In this document: positions 1 to 8,834 of the stretch, in pieces
How positions within the stretch are numbered: the stretch's first letter is position 1
Layout of the letters: the number at the start of each line of letters is the position of its first letter
Assembly (NCBI GenBank): GCA_009731375.1
Contig: BJOX01000311.1
Span: 336,634 to 376,171, forward strand
Source: Paulinella micropora
Lineage: Eukaryota; Cercozoa; Imbricatea; Euglyphida
Direction of reading: 5' to 3'
DNA: 39,538 bases
The notes under the pieces: generated by a model
What the model saw: only the letters and a program-made list of their open reading frames with translations
What the model was told of the DNA's origin: nothing
Database searches by the model: none
Position numbers and translations under genes: made by a program

Positions 1-709
1 ACGCGCAGGCCAGGCCGGGGGGCAGCGCCACCTCGGCCGACCAGGGGCTCCGCGTCTGCAGTTTCGTGTGCATCAGCTTGGTGACGGGGAAGGCGTCGTC
101 CAGCCAGGGAGCGGGCGGTGACAGCAGCGCCACGTGCCCCGCCAGGCCTTGCTTACCGTGTTTGGCCCAGCCCGCGGCATCGCCGCGCTGGGCCCGGTAC
201 GGACAGCCCAGCTCGGCGAAACTGCAGGACACGTACTCCTCCGGGGGGGGCAGCACCTTGCGTTCCGGCCGCGGCGCGTCCGGGCAGGTACCGTAGTGTC
301 GATTGATGCAGCCGACCGGTAGGGCCTCGCCGCAGAATTCGCACGTGTGCTTGGCCGCGCACACCAGCGCGTGCGACGACCACCAGGTGCGCTGGCCCTC
401 CCAGCAGGCCACGAAGCCACACTCCTGGCAGCGGGCCCGCAGCTGGTTGACCCGGCGCCGCCACGACAGGTCGGGAAAGAAGGGCTCGGCTTCGGGCAGT
501 GTTTGGTTGCACAGCGGGCACCGGTTCTTGCGCCACTGCCGCAGGCAGGGGCCGCAGAACAGATGGCCACACCCCTTGGTCTGCACGGCCTCCTGTAGCA
601 GGCCGGAGCAGATACAGCAGCAGAACTCTTGCTTGCTCTTGCCGGTCCAGTCGAACCAGGCCGGGTCGACGGGCTCGGCCAGCGCCCGCGCGGGCTGGGT
701 GCCGTCCAT
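1..709 (-). CDS. RING finger plus TRAF-type zinc finger protein (3' end beyond window)
   Basis: Reading the minus strand from the ATG at 709 (context TCCATGG) gives 236 open codons that run off the window. Residues about 29-68 form a C3HC4 RING: a CxxC pair, then GCGHLFCGPC, then CPLC. This is followed by a second cysteine/histidine-rich stretch (CQEC, later CEFCGEALP and a HYGTC motif) and a module of the form CSFAELGCPY...H...H typical of TRAF-type fingers. In known families this order belongs to RING/TRAF E3 ubiquitin ligases, in which the RING binds an E2 enzyme. The ligase role is inference. No intron is seen and GC is very high, as in the next two genes on the same strand. The ATG was chosen because it lies just upstream of the first conserved segment; the frame is also open upstream of it. 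Confidence 0.8.
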   Translation of the reverse strand, partial: MDGTQPARALAEPVDPAWFDWTGKSKQEFCCCICSGLLQEAVQTKGCGHLFCGPCLRQWRKNRCPLCNQTLPEAEPFFPDLSWRRRVNQLRARCQECGFVACWEGQRTWWSSHALVCAAKHTCEFCGEALPVGCINRHYGTCPDAPRPERKVLPPPEEYVSCSFAELGCPYRAQRGDAAGWAKHGKQGLAGHVALLSPPAPWLDDAFPVTKLMHTKLQTRSPWSAEVALPPGLACA

Positions 710-920
710 GGACTGCTCCCTCGTTTTGGGGGGTGAGCAGGGCGCCGCGGGCGGGGCCAGAGGGCGACGCCGGGGGGAGGGAGAGACGGCGCGGCCGCAC
801 GCGCACGCGGGCTGCGGAGGGGGGGGGACGGCGTCCCCGCCCCGGCGCCCACCGGCCGCGCCCACCGGCCGTGGTCCTGGCGCGGCCTCGGGGCGGGGAG
901 AAGGGGGAGGGCCTCTCTCG

Positions 921-954
<34 letters not shown>

Positions 955-1123
955 GGGGGGGGGGGGGGGGGGGAGCCCGNNNNNNNNNNCGCCAGAGCGC
1001 GGTATCGCTGGCCAAGGGAGGGCAGAAAAGAGGCTCGCGGGGCGCGTTCTGGCGGGCGCGTTCTGGCGGGGCGTGTAGGCTCTCCCTCCTGCTCCGCCTT
1101 GGCGCCAAGCCGGCCGGCCGAGT
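710..1123. other. GC-rich spacer with C/G homopolymers and a 10-N gap
   Basis: This spacer separates two minus-strand genes and should hold the promoter of the RING gene. It contains a long C run followed by a G run (about 920-974) and a 10-N gap at 980-989. No TATA-like or other promoter motif could be recognised. The homopolymers next to the gap look like assembly or read artefacts. Confidence 0.5.
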
Positions 1124-2435
1124 TCAATCTCCGCCCCCCTCGAGGATTCGCAACTCTGGCAGGCCTGCCGCCAGACGCGCCAGCCCCGCCCTCGTCAGTG
1201 CTCCGCAATTGGTCAGCCTAAGGTCTCGCAGGTGCCGCAGCTTCGCCAGGAAGGGTAGCACCTCGTCCGTCATGGCCGGGCAGGAGTCCAGGTCTAGGTA
1301 TCGCAGCTCTGGCAGGCTTGCCAGGTGCGCCAGCCCCGCACGGGTCAGTTTCGGGCAAGAGCTAAGGTTTAGGTGTTGCAGGCCCTGCCGGCCCGCCAGT
1401 TACGCCAGCCCCGCGTCCGTCAGTTCCGCGCAATGGCTCAGGTCCAAGTGTTGCAGCTGGCCCAGCCTCGCTAACCCCCCGAGCCCCGCGCCCCTCAGTT
1501 TCGGGCAAAAGCTCAGGTCTAGGTGCCGCAGCTCTCGGAGGTTGGTCAAGTGCGCCAGCGCCGCGTCCGTCAGCGCAGTACAAAAGCTCAGGTCTAGGTA
1601 TTGTAGCTGGTGCATTTTCGGCAAGTGTAGCAGCCCCGCGTCGGTTAGCCCTGTGCAGTTCTTCAAAGCCAGGTGCCGCAGCTGTCGCAAACTTGCCACG
1701 TACTGCAGACTCCCGTCCTCTAGCTCCCGGCAATGGCTCAGATCCAGGCCCCGCAGCTCTGTCAAGCCCCGCAGTCCCTCGCCCGTCCTCAGTCCGTTGG
1801 CAAAGCATAAGTCTAAGTAGCGCAGGCCTTGAGGCAAGTGTACCATCATCGCGTCATCCAGTGGGGTACAAAAGCTCAGCTCTAGGTGTTGTAGCCTTGG
1901 TAGATCTGACAAGTACTTCAGCCCCGCGGTCGTCAGTCCACGGCAATGCCTGAAGGATAGACGCTGCAGCTCGCTCAGCCCCGGCAGCTTTTCCAGCCCC
2001 GGGCCCGCCAGCTCTGTGTAATATAGCAGCTGTAGGCTTTGCAGCTCGGGGAGTACTTCGGCTATGCCGCACAGCAGCTCCCGGCAGAGGGAGCGGCCAG
2101 TCTTTTAGCACTAGTCCCTCGATCACCACACAAGGGCTTAGCCGGCGGGCCTCGGCCAGGGGATCTGGAAGCCTGGCCCGCACCTGCAGCCCGGACGACG
2201 CCCGGGGGCGCGCCCCGGCCTGCCAGGCCTGGCCCCAGACCTCGACCAACGCCGGGAGCCTCGGCTGAGCTACGTCCAGCTCTCGGTCGCCGATCCCGGT
2301 CTCTCGCCAGACCGCGTGTGCCTGCAGCAAGCGTTCGTGCCACGGCGACACGCAGGCCAGCGCGGCCAGGTCAGCCCAGTCCAGCCAGCACGCGAGCTGC
2401 CGCTGGCACTGCGGGGGGGGCGGGTAGGCCACCAT
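1124..2435 (-). pseudogene. F-box / leucine-rich-repeat protein with one frameshift and one in-frame stop
   Basis: The start is the ATG at 2435. Residues about 15-50 (LDWADLAALACVS, then a W-R-E end) fit an F-box, the SKP1-binding module of SCF ubiquitin ligases. Near 2085-2107 the reading frame must shift by one base: the upstream frame loses homology, and the LRR frame has stops (TAA, TAG) just before. From about 2090 to the TGA at 1126-1124 one frame encodes about eleven cysteine-containing LRRs of the type LRHLDLSFC..LTDAGLAHL. That frame is cut by TAA at 1402-1400, at a position occupied by H, G, R, K or Y in sister repeats, and LRRs continue in phase afterwards. Leucine-rich repeats of this kind bind substrates in FBXL proteins. 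Whether the two lesions are real decay or base-call errors cannot be settled here. Confidence 0.7.
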
Positions 2436-2487
2436 GGAAGGAAGGCGTGGTGGTTTCGGTGCACCGCTTTAGTAGTCAGGCGGGGGC

Positions 2488-2525
<38 letters not shown>

Positions 2526-3301
2526 CCCCCCCCTTCCTCCCCCCCCTTTNNNNNNNNNNNNNNNNNNNNNNNNNNNNNNNNNNNNNNNNNNNNNNNNNNN
2601 NNNNNNNNNNNNNNNNNNNNNNNNNNNNNNNNNNNNNNNNNNNNNNNNNNNNNNNNNNNNNNNNNNNNNNNNNNNNNNNNNNNNNNNNNNNNNNNNNNNN
2701 NNNNNNNNNNNNNNNNNNNNNNNNNNNNNNNNNNNNNNNNNNNNNNNNNNNNNNNNNNNNNNNNNNNNNNNNNNNNNNNNNNNNNNNNNNNNNNNNNNNN
2801 NNNNNNNNNNNNNNNNNNNNNNNNNNNNNNNNNNNNNNNNNNNNNNNNNNNNNNNNNNNNNNNNNNNNNNNNNNNNNNNNNNNNNNNNNNNNNNNNNNNN
2901 NNNNNNNNNNNNNNNNNNNNNNNNNNNNNNNNNNNNNNNNNNNNNNNNNNNNNNNNNNNNNNNNNNNNNNNNNNNNNNNNNNNNNNNNNNNNNNNNNNNN
3001 NNNNNNNNNNNNNNNNNNNNNNNNNNNNNNNNNNNNNNNNNNNNNNNNNNNNNNNNNNNNNNNNNNNNNNNNNNNNNNNNNNNNNNNNNNNNNNNNNNNN
3101 NNNNNNNNNNNNNNNNNNNNNNNNNNNNNNNNNNNNNNNNNNNNNNNNNNNNNNNNNNNNNNNNNNNNNNNNNNNNNNNNNNNNNNNNNNNNNNNNNNNN
3201 NNNNNNNNNNNNNNNNNNNNNNNNNNNNNNNNNNNNNNNNNNNNNNNNNNNNNNNNNNNNNNNNNNNNNNNNNNNNNNGAAGGGGCCGCGCGTGTGCTAG
3301 C
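2436..3301. other. Gap-dominated spacer with G/C homopolymers
   Basis: A G run followed by a C run (about 2491-2548) leads into 729 N (2550-3278). The few known bases on either side hold no recognisable gene start. Whether the genes on the two sides are truly adjacent is therefore unproven, although both are equally GC-rich and on the same strand. Confidence 0.6.
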
Positions 3302-6300
3302 CTAGCCTACGTAGGTGCAGGAGGCGCCCTGGGGGGTGTTAGTGCAGGCATAGCCCGGCCCGCACGGCCGGGTAAAGTAGCAGTCATCACGCAGCTGGCA
3401 GCGGTAAGAGCCCGGCGTGTTCTGGCACAACATGGACGTGCCCCCGCAGTCGCCCCCGGCCGCGCGCCCGGGCCCCGTCTCGAAGAACACCTCCGTTAGC
3501 TCCACCCGGGTGGAAGGGTTGAAGCCCGTCGGGTACGGGTTGCCGCTCCGGCCGGCGACGAGGACCACGTAGCGCCCGTAGACCGACTAGCCGGGGTCTA
3601 CCCACCAGCGCCGCGGGTTGAAATAAGTAGTCACGTCCTCCGGGACCCAGTCTACCTGCAGGCCCCGCTGCCACAGCGCAAAGGGTCCGCTGGAGCTGTT
3701 GCCGATGCCCAAGGTCAGGTTGTTGGGCCCCGTGTGTTGCGCGAGCCCGACCATCCCGACCAGCGCGAGCCGGTGGAGCAGGTAGACCCCTCCCAGGTCG
3801 TAGACCAGGCTGCCCCCCCCGTAGGTCACGCCCCCGATGACCCGGCTCTCCGTGCCGGTGTACAGGCCCGTGTCCTGGTGGTAGTCCGGCGCCGTCCAGG
3901 CCGCGTCGAACTTGTAGTCAAAGAGTAGGCCGGCGGGCGCGCTGGGCGCGATGTCGTCGGCCACGCGGAACCGCACGTCGTCGAGCGCCACCTGCGTCTG
4001 GCCCGGCAGGCTTTCCGTGAACGCCAGCAGCACGTAGCGGGCCACCGCCAGGGAGGCCGGCTCGAACCAGGACTCGGCCGACGACCAGCTGGTGGCGGGG
4101 GACCAGCTGGTCTGCACGGCGTCCCACCAGTGCTGCGGAGAGTCGCCGGCGCCCACGCTCACGTACACGCGCGTGCACCGCGGGGCCGAGGAGGTAAAGG
4201 CCGAGGGCGTGAGCCCGAAGCCGCGCAGACGGTACACCGCCCCCAGGTCGACCCGCAGCCATTCTCCGACCAACCCGACGGGTTGCGTGACCCCGGGCAC
4301 CGCCGGGCACGCCGTACAGCCGCCGGTGGTGGGGCTGAAGCTAGCCGGGGACCGCCAGTACAGCCCCCCCACCGCGTCGAAGGCCGCCTCGCAGCCCCCG
4401 GTCCCCGCCCAGCCCTGCGCGTACGCGGAGGCGGTGCAGCGCACGCCGCGGTCCGCGAGCGTGAAGTTGCGCCCGGGCCGCGTCGTGGGCGGCGCCGCGC
4501 CCAGGGCGCACTCGTCCACGTCCAGGCAGGTGGCCGGGTAGCTGCCCTCGCGCAGGTTGGGCCGGTAGCCCGCCCCGCACGCGCAGCTGTAGTTTCCCTC
4601 CGTGCCGCTGGTGCAGGCCAGGCCCTGAATCCCGCCGCACAGCCCCGTGTGCGCCTGCGCGAAGCTCGGGTACAGCTCGGGCACGCGGGCCGGGCGCGGC
4701 ACGGCCGAGCCCGTGTCGTTGCGCGGGTAGATCCGGACCCAGACCCAGCGGAAGGCCACGTACGCCCGCGTGGTCGACAGCACGACGTAGCTGCGCTTCT
4801 CGAGGGGGAGCCACGGCCCGTCCTGGCCCGCGTACGGGGAGTCGAACAGCTGGACCCAGTCGGTGTCGGCCGCGCTCTCGGTCCCGTACACGTACAGGAC
4901 CCGGGCATTGCCGCTCGCGCCCGCCGGGGGGTCGTACGGGTCCGCGTAGCCGGACAGCACGAAGCTGGTCAGGCGCAGGTACTGGCCGTCGGTGCGGCGC
5001 AGCTGCAGCCACTCGCCGCCCAGGGCCTCGCCGCCCGTGTACGTGCCGTTGCCGGGGTCGTACAAGCTGCGGCTCAGCCACTCCCGCGGCCGGGCCCCGG
5101 CCGCCAGCCCGGCCTGGTAGTCGGTCCCGTCAAAGGCGTGCCAGCACTGCGACGCGCCGCTGACGCCGGAGCAACTCGCGGTCCACGGGCCCAGCGACGC
5201 GGCCGGCAGCGCCTGCGTGAAGCGGAACGGGGCGGGGGGCGGGTCCACCGCGCAGGGGTCCGGTGCGCCGGCGGGCGAGCTCAGCGCGCGCAGCGTCAGG
5301 GGGTGCGTGGCCAGCGCGGCGGCCAGGAAGAAGAAACCGGCGGCGGCGATGCGCGAGGGGTTCAGCTGCAGGAGCGCGTTCGGTGCGCTCGCCAGCCTGG
5401 CCCGGTGGAAGATGCTCGCGTTGGCCTCGAGCACTACGTACTCCGCCAGGCCGTCGAAGCCGTCGCCGTTGGCCTCGCAGGGCCAGAAACCCAGCTCGGG
5501 GGCCGGGGCGTCCTGGGCGGCCGACGCGGCCACGGGGCAGGCCGCGGCTTGGCAGCCCAGGCAGCGCAGCTGGCCGCGGATCAGCGCTCCTAGCTGGCCC
5601 GACGGGTTCAGATACAGCAGGTCGGTGCTGCGCGGCCGCGACGGACAAGGGCGGAGCGACAGCTCCCAGCGGCCGCTGGCGGTCAGCCCGGGCAGGACGC
5701 ACAGGCCCGAGCCGCTGAAGAAGCTGTTCGCCTGGTACAGCGCGCCGGCGTCCGGCGGGGCGTACGCGCCCACGGCCACGGGCTCGAAGGGCGGCGGCGG
5801 GCCGGGGAACGCCGGCGCCCACCAGCCGGCGGACTGCAGCCCCTGGCCGTCCGGCGTGGTGGTGAGGAACCGGAGACCCCCCCCGTAGCTGTACGCCAGC
5901 ACCTGCAGCCCCGGGTGCACGTACACGGGGTCCGCTACGTACTCGCAGGGCTCGAAGCGCAGCGACTGGGCGCGCAGGCAGTAGCGGAGGTAGTCCGGCC
6001 CCGCGGGGTCGGCCGGGTAGTAGAGGCGCCCGTTCGCGACCAAGATCCTGGCGCTGGCGTTGTGCGGGCGCGACCAGCAGTCGCCGAGCCAGGGCACGTA
6101 GGGCGTGTACCTGGCGCCCGCCCCGTTGTATGCGACCGGGAAGAGGCAGCGCGTGCCCCTGGCGTGCAGGGCCAGCACCTCGGCGCGCCCCGCCGTGGCC
6201 AGGCGGGGCGGCGGATATAGCAGGAACTGGGTCGCTTCGGCGGCCGGGCCCGCCCCCAGGAAGCGCAGCTCGTTCTCGCCGTAACGGAAGGCCAGCGCGG

Positions 6301-7153
6301 TGCCCTCGCTGCGGTTGCTGGCCTGCTGCGTGCCCGCCGGCCGGGTGACCGAGCCACGAGACAGCTGGTACCAGTTGGTCTCTGGCAGGCCGAGCGCGTA
6401 CGTCGAGCTGGCGTAGGCCATGCGCAGCACCCAGACGTCGGCGAGCCAGGGCACGTCCCAGGACGAGTTGGCGCCGGGTGCCAGCCACGCCGTCCCGGCC
6501 GCGCTGTAGTACGGGGCGCCGGCGCGCAGGTACTGCAGGCCCCGCCCGCCCTCCCCCCCGGCCGCAAGACGGCCGGCGTCGTCGAACCACCACCCGCCGT
6601 CCAGCGCCGGGGGCGAGGGCGGGCAGGGGGCCAGCAGGCTCAGCGCGCGCGTGGACGTGCCGGGCCGGCTGCACGCCGGCAGGCAGAGGCCCGACAGCCC
6701 CCAGAGGTGGTGACCGGCGTGCGCCAACACCGGCCCGCTAGCCTCTCGGTAGGGCAAGAGCTGCGCGAAGGCCTCCAGGACCCCTCCCTGGTCCGTGTAC
6801 AGCGAGTAGTACCCCGCGTCTGGGTCCCGGTCGCCGACCGCCTCCCAATCGCCGACCGCTTCCCAGTCGCTGGGCGCCCCCCAGTCACCGACCACCTCTG
6901 TGTCCCAGTCGCCGGCTGCCCCCCAGTCACCGACCGCCTCTGTGTCCCAGTCGCCGGAGGCCTCCCAGTCGCCGACCGCCTCGGTGTCCCAGTCGCTGGG
7001 CGCGCCCCAGTCGCCGACCGCCTCTGTGTCACCGACGGCCTCTGTGTCCCGGTCGCCGACCGCCTCCCAGTCGCCGACCGCTTCCCAGTCGCTGGGCGCG
7101 CCCCAATCACCGACCACCTCTGTGTCACCGACGGCCTCTGTGTCCCAGTTCAC
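3302..7153 (-). pseudogene. Large discoidin/EGF-domain extracellular-type protein, interrupted
   Basis: One frame runs from 7153 (GTG, three codons after a TGA; no real start is visible) for 1,188 codons to TAG at 3589-3587, then continues in the same frame to TAG at 3304-3302. Order of parts: residues 1-108 are W-, D- and G-rich tandem repeats; about 110-650 are Cys/Trp-rich segments that could be beta-trefoil (ricin-B-like lectin) repeats, unsure; about 655-825 discoidin (F5/8 C)-like; about 836-882 an EGF-like module with DVDEC; about 900-1060 a second discoidin-like domain ending in ARYVLLAF; about 1070 onward a third, cut by the TAG. The interrupted piece WVDPG-stop-SVYGRYVVL aligns without gaps to WFEPASLAVARYVLL of domain two, so the stop replaces a Ser-like position and is not an intron. 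A Cys-rich EGF-like end follows. Such modules usually serve cell adhesion or sugar binding outside the cell. The 5' end is lost at the retroelement junction. Confidence 0.65.
6830..7150. repeat. Coding minisatellite, 24-nt and 15-nt units
   Basis: Near-identical units of 24 nt (cagtcgccgaccgcctcg plus tgtcc) and 15 nt alternate for about 320 bp. On the minus strand they encode GDWEAVGDWDTEAV-type repeats with G or C at nearly every third position, matching the rest of that gene. On the plus strand they encode SQSPTASVS repeats in phase with the downstream gag. The codon-position bias favours minus-strand coding. Confidence 0.8.
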
Positions 7154-7154
7154 G

Positions 7155-8831
7155 AAGGATCATACGATCTTGGAGGGGACGGCCGCACCACCCCCCACCA
7201 ATAAAGCGGGAGAGAAGGAGTTGGCGGAGAAGGCCTTGTTCCTTCGGAAGGCAGCTGAGATCCTGTCTTTTTTTCATCATGCCCAAGAGCTGTATATCAA
7301 AGAGCTAGCGGCTGAGAAAGAAAAGAAGGAGATGGAGGCAAAGATTGCATTAGCCAAGGCGGCGGGAACAAAGGGACCGAAATATTCCTCTGGATCTTAT
7401 ATGGCTCCCTCGGGCCGCTCCGCCCCGTCAGCCCACACAGCCCCTTCGGCCCCTGCGACTAGCTCAGCGCCTACCACTGTCATTGTCAACAGTAATGACA
7501 AAAAGGACAGACAGGCTATCATACAGGCCTTCCAAAAATATACAAAGTCCGATGCCACTGCTCTGACGCTGTATGCAGAGACAGCGAGTCAGAAGGACAC
7601 GGATGCGAACCTTCGAGACAAGCTCAGAAGAATTGATGCTTGTATGAAGCAGCATCCAACGGACGAAACACAGGAGTATGAGGCGTTGTACACCTTGTTG
7701 GACCCATCAATCATCACACAAGGGTTTGATGTTGGGGAGTACAAGGCGATGAGAGCGGTAGAGGTGGCGGCTAGGAGAGCAGCCTCAGACCTGCAATGCA
7801 CGGTGCCAGTTGCCGTCCTCTTGCAATACTTTAAAACTCATGGGTATCAGCACCTGTGCACTGGTACTTTGATTGGGTTTGAGATTTTTCAAGAGGTGAA
7901 CGAAGGGCTGGGCATTGGCACGAGGTTGGCAGCGATCCTCACTGAGGTCAGCGCCAAGTACGGGCTCTTTTATAGCCGGAAGTCTATCATTTTGTACTTC
8001 CTGAGTGCTTTGTGTACACGACACCCGAGCAAGCTCGCAAGGATCATACAGTCCTGTCCGACCTTCACGGCGGTGAAGACGGCGGATTTTTTAGAAACGA
8101 ATATATACGAGAGGACTGTAGCGGCTACTCCGCCGGGCGACCTGTTCAAGGAGGTGCTCGACGCGTGTTCCGAATTGGACACGGCCACCGAGTCATTCTC
8201 CAGTGCCGCGACACAGGGGGTTGGAGGTGCTCAAGCAGCACATGCAACTCGAACGGCAGGTCTCAAGAGGGGGAGAGATGAGCCGACGCCGTGCTACCGC
8301 TATTTTTCATACATGGCGTGTAAGCATGAGGCACAGAAAGGAGTAGGCAATTGCCTCTTCAGCCACGACTCTCTTGATGATAGGCAGCGAAATCTTTTCC
8401 TTAGAGAGCTCGAAGGCATGAAAAAGACCATGTACGCCATGTACAAGAAGGAGTTGGAGGAGGGGAGGTGGAATGCGAATATGGTCTCGGATGCGGAGTT
8501 CCGGGAGGCCATCATTTACTTCCTTGACAGAATGAAGAGAAGGGAGAAGAGAGAGACATCGGGCCGATCAAAGGCGCCGACTAGAGGAGGAGGAGAGACG
8601 AGAGGATCGTCACGAGGGTCCCGAGGGACACCAAGAGGGGCGGCACCACGAGGACGAGGCTTTCGTGGAAGGGGAGGACGGACCCCAGCGCGCCCTCCCA
8701 GAGGACACGGATACTGGAATTATAGCACCAGTTCCAGCTCCAACTACCCCCAGCAAGCTTATACCGCTACGGAGGGGGGACGTCAAGACGAAGACACCGG
8801 CTCAGGTGAGCGTGTTGTCGTCGTAGACTGA
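7155..8831 (+). CDS. Gag-like protein, copy 1 (5'-truncated) with CCCH zinc finger
   Basis: The frame is open from inside the upstream minisatellite to TGA at 8829-8831. The retroelement-derived part starts near 7155. A Lys/Glu-rich coiled-coil-like stretch (AEKEKKEMEAKIALAK) is followed by a Ser/Ala/Pro linker and then a helical capsid-like region from about 7490 to 8190. A zinc finger of spacing C-X8-C-X10-C-X3-H lies at 8292-8366, where retrotransposon Gags usually have a CCHC knuckle. An Arg/Gly-rich tail (about 8560-8720) probably binds RNA. The end VVVVD-stop is matched in copy 2 by FEVVE-stop. Role by family: packaging element RNA in particles. The true start is missing. Confidence 0.8.
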   Translation, partial: KDHTILEGTAAPPPTNKAGEKELAEKALFLRKAAEILSFFHHAQELYIKELAAEKEKKEMEAKIALAKAAGTKGPKYSSGSYMAPSGRSAPSAHTAPSAPATSSAPTTVIVNSNDKKDRQAIIQAFQKYTKSDATALTLYAETASQKDTDANLRDKLRRIDACMKQHPTDETQEYEALYTLLDPSIITQGFDVGEYKAMRAVEVAARRAASDLQCTVPVAVLLQYFKTHGYQHLCTGTLIGFEIFQEVNEGLGIGTRLAAILTEVSAKYGLFYSRKSIILYFLSALCTRHPSKLARIIQSCPTFTAVKTADFLETNIYERTVAATPPGDLFKEVLDACSELDTATESFSSAATQGVGGAQAAHATRTAGLKRGRDEPTPCYRYFSYMACKHEAQKGVGNCLFSHDSLDDRQRNLFLRELEGMKKTMYAMYKKELEEGRWNANMVSDAEFREAIIYFLDRMKRREKRETSGRSKAPTRGGGETRGSSRGSRGTPRGAAPRGRGFRGRGGRTPARPPRGHGYWNYSTSSSSNYPQQAYTATEGGRQDEDTGSGERVVVVD

Positions 8832-8834
8832 CGG
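8829..8834 (+). promoter_or_regulatory. Probable gag-pol stop-codon readthrough site, copy 1
   Basis: The gag stop TGA is followed by CGG. Downstream the same frame stays open through 25 codons to the first ATG of pol at 8907 and on through pol. UGA followed by CGG matches a known leaky (type II) readthrough context of plant RNA viruses. The segment between stop and ATG encodes KTVLFNPTVTV, which is conserved in copy 2 as KTVKFNPKVTV, so it is translated. Confidence 0.65.

Noticed and set aside
303-1820. 505-codon plus-strand ORF over the RING and LRR genes
   Set aside because: It crosses an N gap and homopolymers and is antisense to clear domains.
1400-3590. Reassigned genetic code (TAA/TAG read as Gln), suggested by in-frame TAA and TAG while most gene ends are TGA
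   Set aside because: Two pol ORFs of about 1,800-1,900 codons and the glycosyltransferase exons contain no in-frame TAA or TAG despite many Gln codons, so the standard code fits and the stops are lesions.
3734-6741. Long antisense ORFs across the discoidin/EGF gene
   Set aside because: They are Arg/Ala/Pro-rich shadows caused by high GC; domain patterns appear only in the minus-strand frame used.
1-7153. Confident call of an integrated giant virus
   Set aside because: Only composition and gene types hint at it; no capsid, polymerase or packaging gene is present, so it stays a question.
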